A stretch of DNA of 40,358 nucleotides, taken from assembly GCF_021601385.1 (NCBI RefSeq), contig NZ_BQHO01000044.1, forward strand, positions 1 to 40,358, written 5' to 3'. How positions within the stretch are numbered: position 1 is the stretch's first letter; each line of letters starts with the position of its first letter. The notes beneath the pieces were generated by a model that was not told the origin of the DNA, searched no databases, and saw only the letters and a program-made list of their open reading frames with translations. This document shows positions 1-10,378 of this stretch, piece by piece. The position numbers and the translations under genes are program-made. Source of the stretch: Pseudomonas parasichuanensis. Lineage in GTDB: Bacteria; Pseudomonadota; Gammaproteobacteria; Pseudomonadales; Pseudomonadaceae.

Positions 1-87
1 TTTCTCGGCGCAGGCAACGAGCAGGATGAAGCTGGTGGCCGCGATCAGCTGGCGAGGTTGCCAGCGTAGAGTGAGACGAGAGGGCAT
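1..87 (-). CDS. N-terminus of a lipoprotein, probably lytic murein transglycosylase (partial)
   Basis: The minus-strand frame from an ATG at 87 runs out of the window after 29 codons. It encodes a basic start (MPSRLTLRWQPRQ), a hydrophobic stretch (LIAATSFILL) and a lipobox L23-V24-A25-C26, which is a type II lipoprotein signal peptide. The mature part is outside the window. Pseudomonas genomes, as I recall them, carry an MltB-type lytic transglycosylase downstream of holA and arfA, so that product is inferred from position only. It would be an outer-membrane-anchored peptidoglycan-cleaving enzyme. The lipoprotein signal is directly visible; the enzyme identity is not. Confidence 0.6.
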   Translation of the reverse strand, partial: MPSRLTLRWQPRQLIAATSFILLVACAEK

Positions 88-157
88 GCACGAATCCAGA
101 ATTGCAGGTCAGGTGCCGACCATACCATGCCTGCGCATTTCATGCCTTTGATGGCTT

Positions 158-322
158 TCATGCCGCCATAAAGCAGGAAGCCTCCCAATCTCTCGATTGG
201 AAGGCTTCGCGGCGGTAGCTGCCTTTGCCTTTGTCCGGTCGTTCCTGGCGGCAGCGGAACAGCGGTTGGGCGACGATCGACTTGGCCTTGTTGGGGCCGT
301 GTTTTTTCGGCTTTTTGCTCAT
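158..322 (-). CDS. arfA: ArfA, alternative ribosome-rescue factor A
   Basis: This encodes a 54-residue basic protein. The ArfA signature is clear: PLFR at 20-23, KGKGSYRR at 31-38 and WEAS at 46-49, as in E. coli ArfA. ArfA frees ribosomes stalled on mRNAs lacking a stop codon by recruiting RF2 when trans-translation is insufficient. I chose the internal ATG (MSKKPKKHG), because the 12-residue extension from the upstream ATG at 358 does not look like the family. A strong hairpin lies inside the coding region (separate entry), matching the known self-limiting regulation in which arfA itself is made from truncated mRNA. It lies downstream of holA on the same strand with a 99-bp gap. Confidence 0.88.
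   Translation of the reverse strand: MSKKPKKHGPNKAKSIVAQPLFRCRQERPDKGKGSYRREAFQSRDWEASCFMAA
177..208 (-). promoter_or_regulatory. Intragenic hairpin in the 3' end of arfA
   Basis: On the coding (minus) strand a 14-bp stem (one G-U pair) closes a GAGA tetraloop. It covers roughly codons 39-49 of arfA, with five more codons and the stop behind it. In E. coli and relatives, arfA mRNA is cut by RNase III or terminated at such a hairpin. This gives a non-stop message that is rescued by tmRNA under normal conditions. The stem is read directly from the sequence; its regulatory role is inferred from that precedent. Confidence 0.7.
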
Positions 323-421
323 GGCGGGTTCCCGATTGGGGTGGGTTTCGGGGCGCACTCTAGGCCTGTGCGAGGGTGGGGGCCAATTGATTGTGTTTAT
401 GGTTCGAAGGCCGCATCGCGG

Positions 422-1459
422 TCATTCGGCGGGAAGGGCCAGTCGTTGCCCGGCCATCAGCAACGACAAGCGCGCCAGGCTGGTCCAGGGTGAGCCCTGG
501 GCTTGCCCTTTGATCTGTGCATCGATGTGCTGGGCATCCTGCAGCAGCATTGCCCAGCGTTGTGCCGAGAGGCGTTGCAGGGCCTTGCTCACCAGCGGTC
601 GGCGTTTGTCCCACACCGGTGGCCGGGCCTGGCTGAAGGCCTTGTCCAGCGGCACGCCCTGGCTGAACTGCTGTGCGAGCCCCGCCAGCAGGCGCAGTTC
701 GCGGGCCAGCGCCCAGAGGATCACTGGCGGCTCGACACCTTCGCCGCGCAGCCCCTCGAGCATGCGCAGGGCATGGGCCGCCTCGCCATTGAGGATGGCA
801 TCGACCAGGCCGAAGACATCGAAGCGGGCGCTGTCGGCCACCGCCGCCTGCACGGTCTCCACGGTGATCGGGTTGCCATCGGCCAACAGCTTGAGCTTCT
901 CGATCTCCTGGGCGGCGGCCAGCAGGTTGCCTTCGACCCTGGCTGCGATCATGTCGACCGCATCGCGCTGGGCTGTGAGGCCGGCCTGCGACAGGCGCTG
1001 GTTGATCCACTGCGGCAGTTGCTGGGCGTCCACGGGCCAGATCTGGATGAACTGGCAGTGGCCGCCCTCGACCAGTGCCTTGCCCCACTTGGTTTTTTGC
1101 GCGCTGCCGTCAAGTTTGGGCAGGCTGATCAACAGCAAGGTGTCTTCGGCAGGGTTGGCGCAGTATTCGATGAGCGCGGCTGCACCCTTGTCGCCAGGCT
1201 TGCCCGAAGGCAGGCGCAACTCCAGCAGGCGACGCTGGGCGAACAGCGAGAGGCTGGCACCGGCCAGCAGCAGGTTGCCCCAATCGAAGTTGGCATCGGC
1301 ACTGAACACTTGGCGCTCGTCGTAGCCTTGCTGGCGTGCGGCGCCACGAATGGCGTCGGCCGCTTCCTGGCACAGCAGCGGGTCGTCGCCGCTGACGATG
1401 TACACAGGCGCCAGTTGGCCCTGCAGGTGTTTGGCGAGTTGGGCGGGGGAGAGTTTCAT
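422..1459 (-). CDS. holA: DNA polymerase III delta subunit
   Basis: The 345-residue protein fits HolA in length and start (MKLSPAQLAKHLQGQLAPVY, then VSGDDPLLCQEA near residues 22-33). HolA is the clamp-loader subunit that opens the beta sliding clamp and loads it on primed DNA. The family has an N-terminal AAA+-like module without a working Walker site, a lid, and a C-terminal collar domain; the visible sequence is consistent with this. It follows lptE after 36 bp in the same direction, forming the conserved leuS-lptE-holA run. The ATG at 1459 is preceded by CTCCCCCGCC on the mRNA, so the ribosome site is weak. Confidence 0.93.
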   Translation of the reverse strand: MKLSPAQLAKHLQGQLAPVYIVSGDDPLLCQEAADAIRGAARQQGYDERQVFSADANFDWGNLLLAGASLSLFAQRRLLELRLPSGKPGDKGAAALIEYCANPAEDTLLLISLPKLDGSAQKTKWGKALVEGGHCQFIQIWPVDAQQLPQWINQRLSQAGLTAQRDAVDMIAARVEGNLLAAAQEIEKLKLLADGNPITVETVQAAVADSARFDVFGLVDAILNGEAAHALRMLEGLRGEGVEPPVILWALARELRLLAGLAQQFSQGVPLDKAFSQARPPVWDKRRPLVSKALQRLSAQRWAMLLQDAQHIDAQIKGQAQGSPWTSLARLSLLMAGQRLALPAE

Positions 1460-1495
1460 GGCGAAAGGCGGGGTGCCGGGGCACCCCGTTCAGGC

Positions 1496-2101
1496 TCAGT
1501 TGGACGGGACTTCCAGCGGGGACTGCTGGGGCGTCTCGTCGCGGATGCGTTGTGCTTCCTGCAATGCCTGGGCTTCGGCCCGGGCGCGCTCGTCGGCCTT
1601 GTGTTGCAGGTCGTCCAGGCGTTGCGGGGTCAGCTGCTGCAGGCGAACCACCATGGCCTGGACCAGGTCGCGGCGCATTTCCTGACGGATCTGGTTCGCT
1701 TCCTGGCCAGAGCCGGTGACGTTATTGCCATCGTGCACATAGTATTTCTGCACCTGCAGCTTGTCTTCCAGCAGCACGGCGTCGTTGAGGCCTTCGATGG
1801 TGTAGTTCAGCACCGTGGTCAGCTCGTATTCGGCTGAACGTGTGCCGCCGGTGTAGGTGGCGGCACGCTGGGTTTCCTGCTCGTTGGTGAGCACCAGCTT
1901 GTAAGGTGCACCGTTGTAAACCTTCACGCCGCTGTTCTGCAGGGTGTTGCGCAGTTGCTTGACGGTATCGCCGTACGAGTTACGGGCGCTGACGTCCAGT
2001 TCCTTGATGGTCAGTTCGGTGGTGCCGGTGCCGCGCAGCTGGAAACCACAGGCGCTGAGCAGTACGGCCAGGCCCATTACCAGCAGATTGCGTTTGATCA
2101 T
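1496..2101 (-). CDS. lptE: LPS-assembly lipoprotein LptE
   Basis: This 201-residue outer-membrane lipoprotein forms the plug of the LptD-LptE translocon that inserts lipopolysaccharide into the outer leaflet. The sequence starts MIKRNLLVMGLAVLLSACGFQLRG: signal peptide, lipobox LSAC, then the GFQLRG motif typical of LptE (RlpB). The C-terminal part is rich in charged and glutamine residues. I chose the ATG at 2101 because GGGAG sits just upstream and it gives a proper signal peptide. A start 14 codons upstream (2143) would bury the signal. It lies 61 bp downstream of leuS, with a GC-rich hairpin between them. Confidence 0.93.
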   Translation of the reverse strand: MIKRNLLVMGLAVLLSACGFQLRGTGTTELTIKELDVSARNSYGDTVKQLRNTLQNSGVKVYNGAPYKLVLTNEQETQRAATYTGGTRSAEYELTTVLNYTIEGLNDAVLLEDKLQVQKYYVHDGNNVTGSGQEANQIRQEMRRDLVQAMVVRLQQLTPQRLDDLQHKADERARAEAQALQEAQRIRDETPQQSPLEVPSN

Positions 2102-2127
2102 GTTGTAGCTCCCTCGTGGGCCGAATA

Positions 2128-2156
2128 CGCCCGCCCGCGGCATTCGCGGGCGGGCG
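2128..2156. repeat. Perfect 12-bp GC inverted repeat between leuS and lptE
   Basis: CGCCCGCCCGCG at 2128-2139 is exactly complementary to 2145-2156 across a 5-nt loop. It lies between the leuS stop and the lptE ribosome site. There is no T-run after it on either strand, so it is not a standard intrinsic terminator. It may be an mRNA-processing or expression-balancing hairpin between the two cistrons. Confidence 0.6.
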
Positions 2157-2162
2157 CTGCCA

Positions 2163-5008
<2,846 letters not shown>

Positions 5009-5323
5009 ATGGGAGAGTCGCAACTACCCGCAAGCAAACCGGAGCTTTACGAACGCCTGATCGACCGCCTGGGCCTGGCACTGGAAGTGGCCAGAACCTC
5101 AGTACGATTGCGCGACGAGATGCCTGCCGAACTGGAGTTGCGTGGCCTGAGCCACGCCGAGTTCGAGGTGATCAAGGCCTACCTGGAGTCACTCCCGGCA
5201 GGCCGCCATGCCAGCGCCGGTGCCTACCCGCAACCGGAACCGTCCTCGGCCAGGATCATCTGGCTCAAGGACAGAAAGCGCGCCACTGCTCCAGCAAGAT
5301 CCAGGACGCAGCCATCCCGATAG
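5009..5323 (+). CDS. Small hypothetical protein
   Basis: I do not recognise this 104-residue protein. It has a good ribosome site (GAGGTGA, then ACGG and ATG). Residues 1-70 are helical and acidic (PELYERLIDRLGLALEV; LRGLSHAEFEVIKAYLESLP); the C-terminus is basic and proline/serine rich (IIWLKDRKRATAPARSRTQP). There is no signal peptide or membrane segment. It is divergent from leuS and upstream of a YdcF-like gene. The P. aeruginosa chromosome also has a small unknown gene at this position between leuS and the YdcF-like gene. That supports a real gene with an unknown, probably cytoplasmic role. Confidence 0.7.
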   Translation: MGESQLPASKPELYERLIDRLGLALEVARTSVRLRDEMPAELELRGLSHAEFEVIKAYLESLPAGRHASAGAYPQPEPSSARIIWLKDRKRATAPARSRTQPSR

Positions 5324-5380
5324 CCGTTCAGGTTTGCAGGCGCACGTGTTCACGCGCCGGTTCTTCAATACCCACACTGC

Positions 5381-5418
5381 GATCGGCGTCGACCTCCCCT
5401 TGAGGCCCGACGCCGATC
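5381..5418 (+). terminator. Inverted repeat after the 5009 gene, possible terminator
   Basis: An 11-bp perfect stem (GATCGGCGTCG at 5381-5391 with 5408-5418) encloses a 16-nt loop and is followed by CTCTTA. It lies between the 5009 gene and the YdcF-like gene. The downstream T-run is poor, so termination is only possible. Confidence 0.35.
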
Positions 5419-5452
5419 CTCTTAGGCTGCACGCCTTCCATGGAGGTGTGTG

Positions 5453-6214
5453 ATGCCGATCCGCTTTTTCATCAAACAATGGCTGATGCCGCCGGGTGTA
5501 CTGCTGCTGTTGCTGCTGGCGGCCTGGTGGTGGCGTCGGCGTCGGCCGCGCTTGGCGGCGGTGTGTTTTGCCCTGGGCCTGGGCGGGTTGTGGCTGATGA
5601 GCCTGCCGTTGGTCGTCGAGCAGGCGGCCCGGCAGCTGGAAACCGAACCTGCGTTGGCGCCGCAGGGCTGGGCGAACCTGGCAGCCCGTGCCGATGCCAT
5701 CGTGGTGCTCGGCGCCGGGCGTGACCGTGGCGACCCGGCGTGGGGCGGCAGCGATCAACCTTCCTATCTGGCCCTGGAGCGCATGCGCTATGCCGCGCAG
5801 CTGGCCAAGGCGTCCGGGTTGCCGGTGCTGACCAGCGGCGGCCTGCATTACGGTACGCCGCCGAGTGAGGCGCAGTTGATGGCTGAGCGCCTGCAGGTTG
5901 ATTTCGGCGTGTCGGTCAACTGGAAGGAGGAGGCCAGCCGTACCACCTGGGAAAATGCCGCGCTCAGCGCGCAGGTGCTGCAGCCGCTGGGGATCCGCCG
6001 TGTGGTGGTGGTGACCCAGGCTTGGCACATGCAGCGTTCGCGCTGGAGCTTCGAGCGTGCCGGGTTCGAGGTTGTGCCGGCGCCGGTGGGGTTCCTCGGG
6101 CGTGATCATGCCCGGCCGTTTGCCGGGTTGCTGCCGGAAAGCCGGGCGATCTGGCAAAGCGGGCAGTTGCTGAACGAGGCGGTGGGGTTAGTGGGGTATC
6201 GGGTGTTCTACTGA
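5453..6214 (+). CDS. YdcF-like (ElyC/SanA/YdcF superfamily) envelope protein
   Basis: The 253-residue protein has two N-terminal membrane segments (about residues 12-30 and 36-55), then a YdcF/DUF218 domain. Family landmarks are ADAIVVLGAGRD, LTSGGL, EEASRTTWENA and VVVVTQAWHMQRS. Relatives such as ElyC and SanA act in envelope integrity and peptidoglycan or lipid-carrier homeostasis at the inner membrane; the biochemical reaction is not settled. The start is GTGATG, and I chose the ATG at 5453, which lies 5 nt after GGAGGT, over the GTG at 5450. The gene is convergent with lnt; a REP pair fills the gap between them. Confidence 0.88.
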   Translation: MPIRFFIKQWLMPPGVLLLLLLAAWWWRRRRPRLAAVCFALGLGGLWLMSLPLVVEQAARQLETEPALAPQGWANLAARADAIVVLGAGRDRGDPAWGGSDQPSYLALERMRYAAQLAKASGLPVLTSGGLHYGTPPSEAQLMAERLQVDFGVSVNWKEEASRTTWENAALSAQVLQPLGIRRVVVVTQAWHMQRSRWSFERAGFEVVPAPVGFLGRDHARPFAGLLPESRAIWQSGQLLNEAVGLVGYRVFY

Positions 6215-6230
6215 TACTTGCACCGCCTGA

Positions 6231-6335
6231 CGCGGCCTCATCGCTGGCAAGCCAGCTCCCACAGGTATGGCATTAGCCCTGAAGGCCATGTAATCCCTGT
6301 GGGAGCCGGCTTGCCGGCGATGAGGTCGGTGCAGG
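6231..6335. repeat. REP pair (inverted) between the YdcF-like gene and lnt
   Basis: Two REP-like units face each other. The first reads CATCGCTGGCAAGCCAGCTCC and the second GGAGCCGGCTTGCCGGCGATG; flanking bases (GCACCG..., CACAGG) also pair. Such head-to-head REP units are typical P. putida intergenic elements between convergent genes and may act in mRNA 3'-end stability or as transposition targets. Confidence 0.8.
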
Positions 6336-6340
6336 CAAGA

Positions 6341-7858
6341 TCAAACGGTCTTGGCGATCCGCCCGGCCAGCAGCGCCCAACCCAGCAGCAATGCACAAAC
6401 AATCGCCAACGGCCAAGAACGCCATTGCAGGTAAGGCGTCAGCTGTTGCATCGGCACCACCTCGCCATACAGCACCGCGCGCTGGAACTGCGGGACCTGC
6501 GTGGTGATCTTGCCGAACGGGTCGATCAGCGCGGTCACGCCGTTGTTGGTGGCGCGGATCATCCAGCGGCCGGCCTCCAGCGCCCGCATCTGCGCCATCT
6601 GCAGGTGCTGCAGCGGGCCGATCGAGGTACCGAACCAGGTGTCGTTGCTGATGGTCAGCAGCAGGTCGCTGCGTGCGGCCAGGCTGGCGGCGAACTCGGG
6701 GTAGACCACTTCGTAGCAGATGTACGGCGCAATCTGGTAGCCCTTGGCCTGCAGCAGCGGCTGGTCCGCGGGGCCACGGGCGAAGTCCGACATCGGCAGG
6801 TTGAAGAACTCGATCGCCCCGCGCAGCATGTCCTGCAGCGGCACGTACTCGCCGAACGGCACCAGCTTCTGCTTGAGGTACAAGCCGTCGCCTTCACCGG
6901 CCACGGTGATGCCATTGAAGTAGCGCCGCTGGTGGTGGACCATCTGCCGTACCGGCACCCCGGTGATCAGCGCCGAATGCCGCTCGGCGGCAAAGGCCCC
7001 CATCATGTCGATGTAGCCCTGGGCCTGGTCCTTGAGCACCGGTACCGCGGTTTCCGGCCAAATCAGCAAGTCCACCGGCTTCGAGCTGAAACTCATGTCA
7101 CGGTACAGCGCCAGCTGGGCGTTGACGTGGGCCGGGTCCCACTTCAGGTCTTGTTCGACGTTGCCCTGCAATGCGGCGACCTTGAGCGGATCACCGGCCG
7201 GCTTGGTCCAGGCGTGACCCTTGAGTGCCAGGCCGACGACCCAGGGTGCCACCAGCAAGACCACGCCGATGGCCAGGAACGATGGGCGCGAGCGCAGGCG
7301 ATAGAGGTTGCACAGCAGCGCCGCGGTCAGGGCAAGGCTGAACGACACCAGCCACACACCGCCGAGCGGCGCCAGCCCGGCCAACGGGCCGTCGAGCTGG
7401 CTGTAGCCGGCGTAGAGCCACGGGAAACCGGTCAGGAACCAGCCGCGGAAGGCCTCCTGCAGCAGCCACAGGGCAGCGAAGCTCAGCGCGTCGGCCAGGG
7501 GGGCCTCGTCGCGGCGCAGCCAGCGCGCCCAGAGCCAGGCCGGCAAGGCAAAGAAGAACGCCAGGCAGGCGAAGAACGCCAGCAGCAGCAGGATCGCCAA
7601 CAGCGGCGAGGCGCCGCCGTAGGTGTTCATGCTGACGTAGATCCACCAGGTGCCGGCGCCATACAGGCCGAAGCCGAAGCACCAGCCACGGGCCAGGGCC
7701 TGGCGCGGGCTGAGCGTGCGCAGGCCAGCATAGAACAGGGCGATGGACAGCAGTGCCAGCGGCCAGATGTCGAACGGCGCCAGGGCCAGTAGGGTGGAAG
7801 CGCCGGCCACCATGGCCAGCAGGTTACCGGGCCAGCCGGGGCGGGTGATCCAGCGCAT
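6341..7858 (-). CDS. lnt: Apolipoprotein N-acyltransferase
   Basis: This 505-residue inner-membrane enzyme adds the third acyl chain to the N-terminal cysteine of lipoproteins in the periplasm. The N-terminal 210 residues hold about six membrane segments. The C-terminal nitrilase-like domain has the catalytic triad: E269 (LIWPETAVP), K331 (YLKQKLVPFGEYVP) and C381 (PYICYEVVYPEF). Length matches the family. The ATG at 7858 has AAGGACGAAC upstream and lies 8 nt after the corC stop, so the genes are tightly coupled. It is the last gene of the ybeZ-ybeY-corC-lnt operon. Confidence 0.96.
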   Translation of the reverse strand: MRWITRPGWPGNLLAMVAGASTLLALAPFDIWPLALLSIALFYAGLRTLSPRQALARGWCFGFGLYGAGTWWIYVSMNTYGGASPLLAILLLLAFFACLAFFFALPAWLWARWLRRDEAPLADALSFAALWLLQEAFRGWFLTGFPWLYAGYSQLDGPLAGLAPLGGVWLVSFSLALTAALLCNLYRLRSRPSFLAIGVVLLVAPWVVGLALKGHAWTKPAGDPLKVAALQGNVEQDLKWDPAHVNAQLALYRDMSFSSKPVDLLIWPETAVPVLKDQAQGYIDMMGAFAAERHSALITGVPVRQMVHHQRRYFNGITVAGEGDGLYLKQKLVPFGEYVPLQDMLRGAIEFFNLPMSDFARGPADQPLLQAKGYQIAPYICYEVVYPEFAASLAARSDLLLTISNDTWFGTSIGPLQHLQMAQMRALEAGRWMIRATNNGVTALIDPFGKITTQVPQFQRAVLYGEVVPMQQLTPYLQWRSWPLAIVCALLLGWALLAGRIAKTV

Positions 7859-7866
7859 GTTCGTCC

Positions 7867-8706
7867 TTAACGGTTGATCGGTGTCAGGCGTAGCAGGTGT
7901 ATCCGCCGGCTGTCGGCGTTGAGAATGCGGAAGCGGTAGCCGCCGATCTCGGTGGTCTCGTTGCGTTTGGGCAGGTGGCCGAATGCACTCATGACCAGGC
8001 CGCCGACGGTGTCGAACTCGTCGTCGGAGAATTCACTGTCGAAGAACGCGTTGAAGTTCTCGATCGGGGTGAGTGCCTTGACCAGGAAGTCGCCGCTGGG
8101 CAGCGGCTTGATGTAGCTGTCTTCCTCGACGTCGTGCTCGTCTTCGATGTCGCCGACGATCTGTTCAAGCACGTCTTCGATGGTGACCAGGCCCGCCACG
8201 CCGCCGTATTCGTCGATGACGATGGCCATGTGGTTGTGGTTGGCGCGGAACTCGCGCAGCAGCACGTTCAGGCGCTTGGATTCCGGCACGAAGGTGGCCG
8301 GGCGCAGCAGGTCCTTGATATTGAAGCTGTCGCCATTCTCTTTGAGGATCAGCGGCAGCAGGTCCTTGGCGAGCAGGATGCCGAGCACATCGTCGTGGCT
8401 TTCGCCGATCACCGGGTAGCGCGAGTGCGCGGCGTCGATGATCGCCGGCAGGAATTCGCGTGGTGACTGGCTGGCCTTGATGCTGATCATCTGCGAGCGC
8501 GGCACCATGATGTCGCGCACCTGCAGGTCGGCGACCTGGATGGCGCCTTCGACGATGGTCAGCGCTTCGCTGTCGAGCAGCTTGTTCTGATGGGCTTCGC
8601 GCAGCAGCTCCAGCAGCTGCTGACGGTTTTTCGGCTCATGGGCAAAAGCCTGGGTCAGTTTGCCCAGCCAGGACTTTTGCCCGTTGCTCGATCGGTCTTC
8701 GCTCAT
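7867..8706 (-). CDS. corC: CorC/YbeX, CBS-domain protein
   Basis: The 279-residue cytoplasmic protein has two CBS domains (about residues 65-185; VRDIMVPRSQM, SRYPVIGESHDDVLGILLAKDLL, MAIVIDEYGGVAGLVTIEDVLEQIVGDI). A C-terminal CorC/HlyC domain (about 200-275) follows. CorC was linked to CorA-dependent magnesium and cobalt efflux; YbeX is also linked to ribosome metabolism and heat stress. It has no transmembrane DUF21 domain, so it is the short CorC type. It sits between ybeY and lnt, with 26-bp and 8-nt gaps, as in many gammaproteobacteria. Confidence 0.95.
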   Translation of the reverse strand: MSEDRSSNGQKSWLGKLTQAFAHEPKNRQQLLELLREAHQNKLLDSEALTIVEGAIQVADLQVRDIMVPRSQMISIKASQSPREFLPAIIDAAHSRYPVIGESHDDVLGILLAKDLLPLILKENGDSFNIKDLLRPATFVPESKRLNVLLREFRANHNHMAIVIDEYGGVAGLVTIEDVLEQIVGDIEDEHDVEEDSYIKPLPSGDFLVKALTPIENFNAFFDSEFSDDEFDTVGGLVMSAFGHLPKRNETTEIGGYRFRILNADSRRIHLLRLTPINR

Positions 8707-8732
8707 GGCGGTTACTCGTGTTCCTTGCAGTG

Positions 8733-9206
8733 TCAGTGTGTGATTGAGTCGGTTTCGTCGTCGGCGTATGGGTCCGGGTGACCCAGTTCCGCCAGCAATT
8801 CCCGTTCCAGCGCTTCCATCTCTTCGGCTTCGTCGTCGTCGATGTGATCGTAGCCGAGCAGGTGCAGGCAGCCATGGATGACCAGGTGGGCCCAGTGCGC
8901 TTCTAGCGATTTGCCTTGTTCTTTAGCCTCGCGCTCGACCACGGCGACGCAGATCACCAGGTCGCCGAGCAGCGGGATGTCCAGCAGGTCGTCGGGCACG
9001 TCGGCGGGGAAGGACAGCACGTTGGTCGCGTAGTCCTTGTGCCGGTAGGTATGGTTCAGCTCGCGGCCTTCGGCTTCGTCGACCAGGCGGATGGTCATCT
9101 CGGAGTCGGCGCTGCGCTGGCGCAGGGCAAGCTCGCACCAGCGGCGGAAGGCGGCGTCATCCGGGCTGGCAGCATCCGTGGCCCGTTGCAGATCGAGTTC
9201 AAGCAT
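8733..9206 (-). CDS. ybeY: YbeY endoribonuclease, 16S rRNA maturation and quality control
   Basis: The 157-residue zinc-dependent RNase has the [11 protein letters not shown] metal-binding motif (H-x3-H-x5-H) in its C-terminal half and the NVLSFP element before it. YbeY takes part in 16S rRNA 3'-end maturation and 70S ribosome quality control. I chose the ATG at 9206 ([11 protein letters not shown]). It overlaps the end of ybeZ by 8 nt, which suggests translational coupling. A start 20 codons upstream inside ybeZ gives an unlikely N-terminus. The C-terminus is acidic. Confidence 0.94.
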   Translation of the reverse strand: MLELDLQRATDAASPDDAAFRRWCELALRQRSADSEMTIRLVDEAEGRELNHTYRHKDYATNVLSFPADVPDDLLDIPLLGDLVICVAVVEREAKEQGKSLEAHWAHLVIHGCLHLLGYDHIDDDEAEEMEALERELLAELGHPDPYADDETDSITH

Positions 9207-10197
9207 CTTTGCCGCGCACCTCGGGCTGGGCCTGTCGGGCTTCGAAGCGGTCATAGGCTTCGACAATGCGTTGCACCAAAGGGTGGCGCACCACGTCCTT
9301 GGGCTGGAAATGGGTGAAGCTGATGCCCGGTACGTCCTTGAGCACCTCGATCACGTGGGCCAGGCCCGACTTGGTGCCGCGTGGCAGGTCGACCTGGGTG
9401 ATGTCGCCGGTGATCACCGCGGTCGAGCCGAAGCCGATGCGGGTGAGGAACATCTTCATCTGCTCGAGGGTGGTGTTCTGGCTTTCGTCGAGGATGATGA
9501 AGCTGTTGTTGAGCGTGCGGCCACGCATGTAGGCCAGCGGGGCGATCTCGATCACCTGGCGCTCGATGAGCTTGGCCACATGTTCGAAGCCGAGCATCTC
9601 GTACAGCGCGTCGTACAGCGGGCGCAGGTACGGGTCGATCTTCTGGGCCAGGTCGCCGGGCAGGAAGCCGAGCTTCTCGCCAGCCTCGACCGCCGGGCGC
9701 ACCAGCAGGATGCGGCGCACTTGCTCGCGCTCCAGCGCATCCACGGCGCAGGCCACGGCCAGGTAGGTCTTGCCGGTACCGGCCGGGCCGATGCCGAAGT
9801 TGATGTCGTTGGCCAGGATCTCTTTGACGTAGCGTTGCTGGTTGACGCCGCGCGGCGTGATCTTGCCCTTGCGCGTGCGCAGCGAGACGCTGACTTCGTT
9901 CACCGCAGGGTTGCCGATGCTCTCGACCGCGGATTCCTGGAGATAGAGGTGGACCGTTTCCGGCGACAGCTCGCTGGCCTTGGCCTCGCGATAGAGGCGG
10001 CGCAGCAGTTGTTCGGCGGCGGAGGTGGTCTTGGGTTCGCCGATCAGCTCGAACTGATTGCCGCGGTTGCGGATCTCGATGGCCAGGCGTTGCTCGATCA
10101 GGCGCAAGTGCTCGTCGAACTGGCCGCACAGGTTGGCGAAACGATGGGCCTCGAAAGGTTCGAGGATGAAGCGATGGGGTTGTATGGGTGCGTTCAA
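9199..10197 (-). CDS. ybeZ: PhoH-like ATPase YbeZ
   Basis: The 332-residue P-loop protein has Walker A GPAGTGKT at 137-144 and Walker B IILDESQN later. The N-terminal part (about 1-110) is the YbeZ-specific region. YbeZ is an ATPase that works with YbeY in rRNA processing. The best-fitting start is TTG at 10197: the conserved N-terminus ([20 protein letters not shown]) begins there, there is no in-frame Met for the next ~130 residues, and no good Shine-Dalgarno is present (AAAAACCACC). A weak start may lower expression. The gene that normally lies upstream, miaB, is missing here. Confidence 0.93.
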   Translation of the reverse strand: MNAPIQPHRFILEPFEAHRFANLCGQFDEHLRLIEQRLAIEIRNRGNQFELIGEPKTTSAAEQLLRRLYREAKASELSPETVHLYLQESAVESIGNPAVNEVSVSLRTRKGKITPRGVNQQRYVKEILANDINFGIGPAGTGKTYLAVACAVDALEREQVRRILLVRPAVEAGEKLGFLPGDLAQKIDPYLRPLYDALYEMLGFEHVAKLIERQVIEIAPLAYMRGRTLNNSFIILDESQNTTLEQMKMFLTRIGFGSTAVITGDITQVDLPRGTKSGLAHVIEVLKDVPGISFTHFQPKDVVRHPLVQRIVEAYDRFEARQAQPEVRGKDA

Positions 10198-10378
10198 GGT
10201 GGTTTTTAGCCGCTCGACGGCAATGAATGTGAGCTCAAGAATAACCCTTGAGTGGCAGTGGCGAAAGCACTGAAACGATCAAGGGTCGCTGCGACCGTGG
10301 TGATCGCCCGACGCAGTGTCGCAGTGCATGTTTACCGTTCGATTATGCCGGGGGCTTTTGCTGGGGAGCGAGGGCGGT
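10198..10378. promoter_or_regulatory. Gap upstream of ybeZ where miaB would be expected
   Basis: These 181 bp separate the Sel1-repeat gene from ybeZ. They contain CTCAAG-N7-CTTGAG (10234-10252) and an imperfect longer stem (10245-10285). A weak possible promoter for ybeZ on the minus strand has -10 TATTCT at 10243-10238. I see no piece of miaB coding sequence in any frame. Confidence 0.35.

Noticed and set aside
6218-7792. Plus-strand open frame of 524 codons
   Set aside because: It is antisense to lnt, whose catalytic triad is intact, and starts inside a REP pair.
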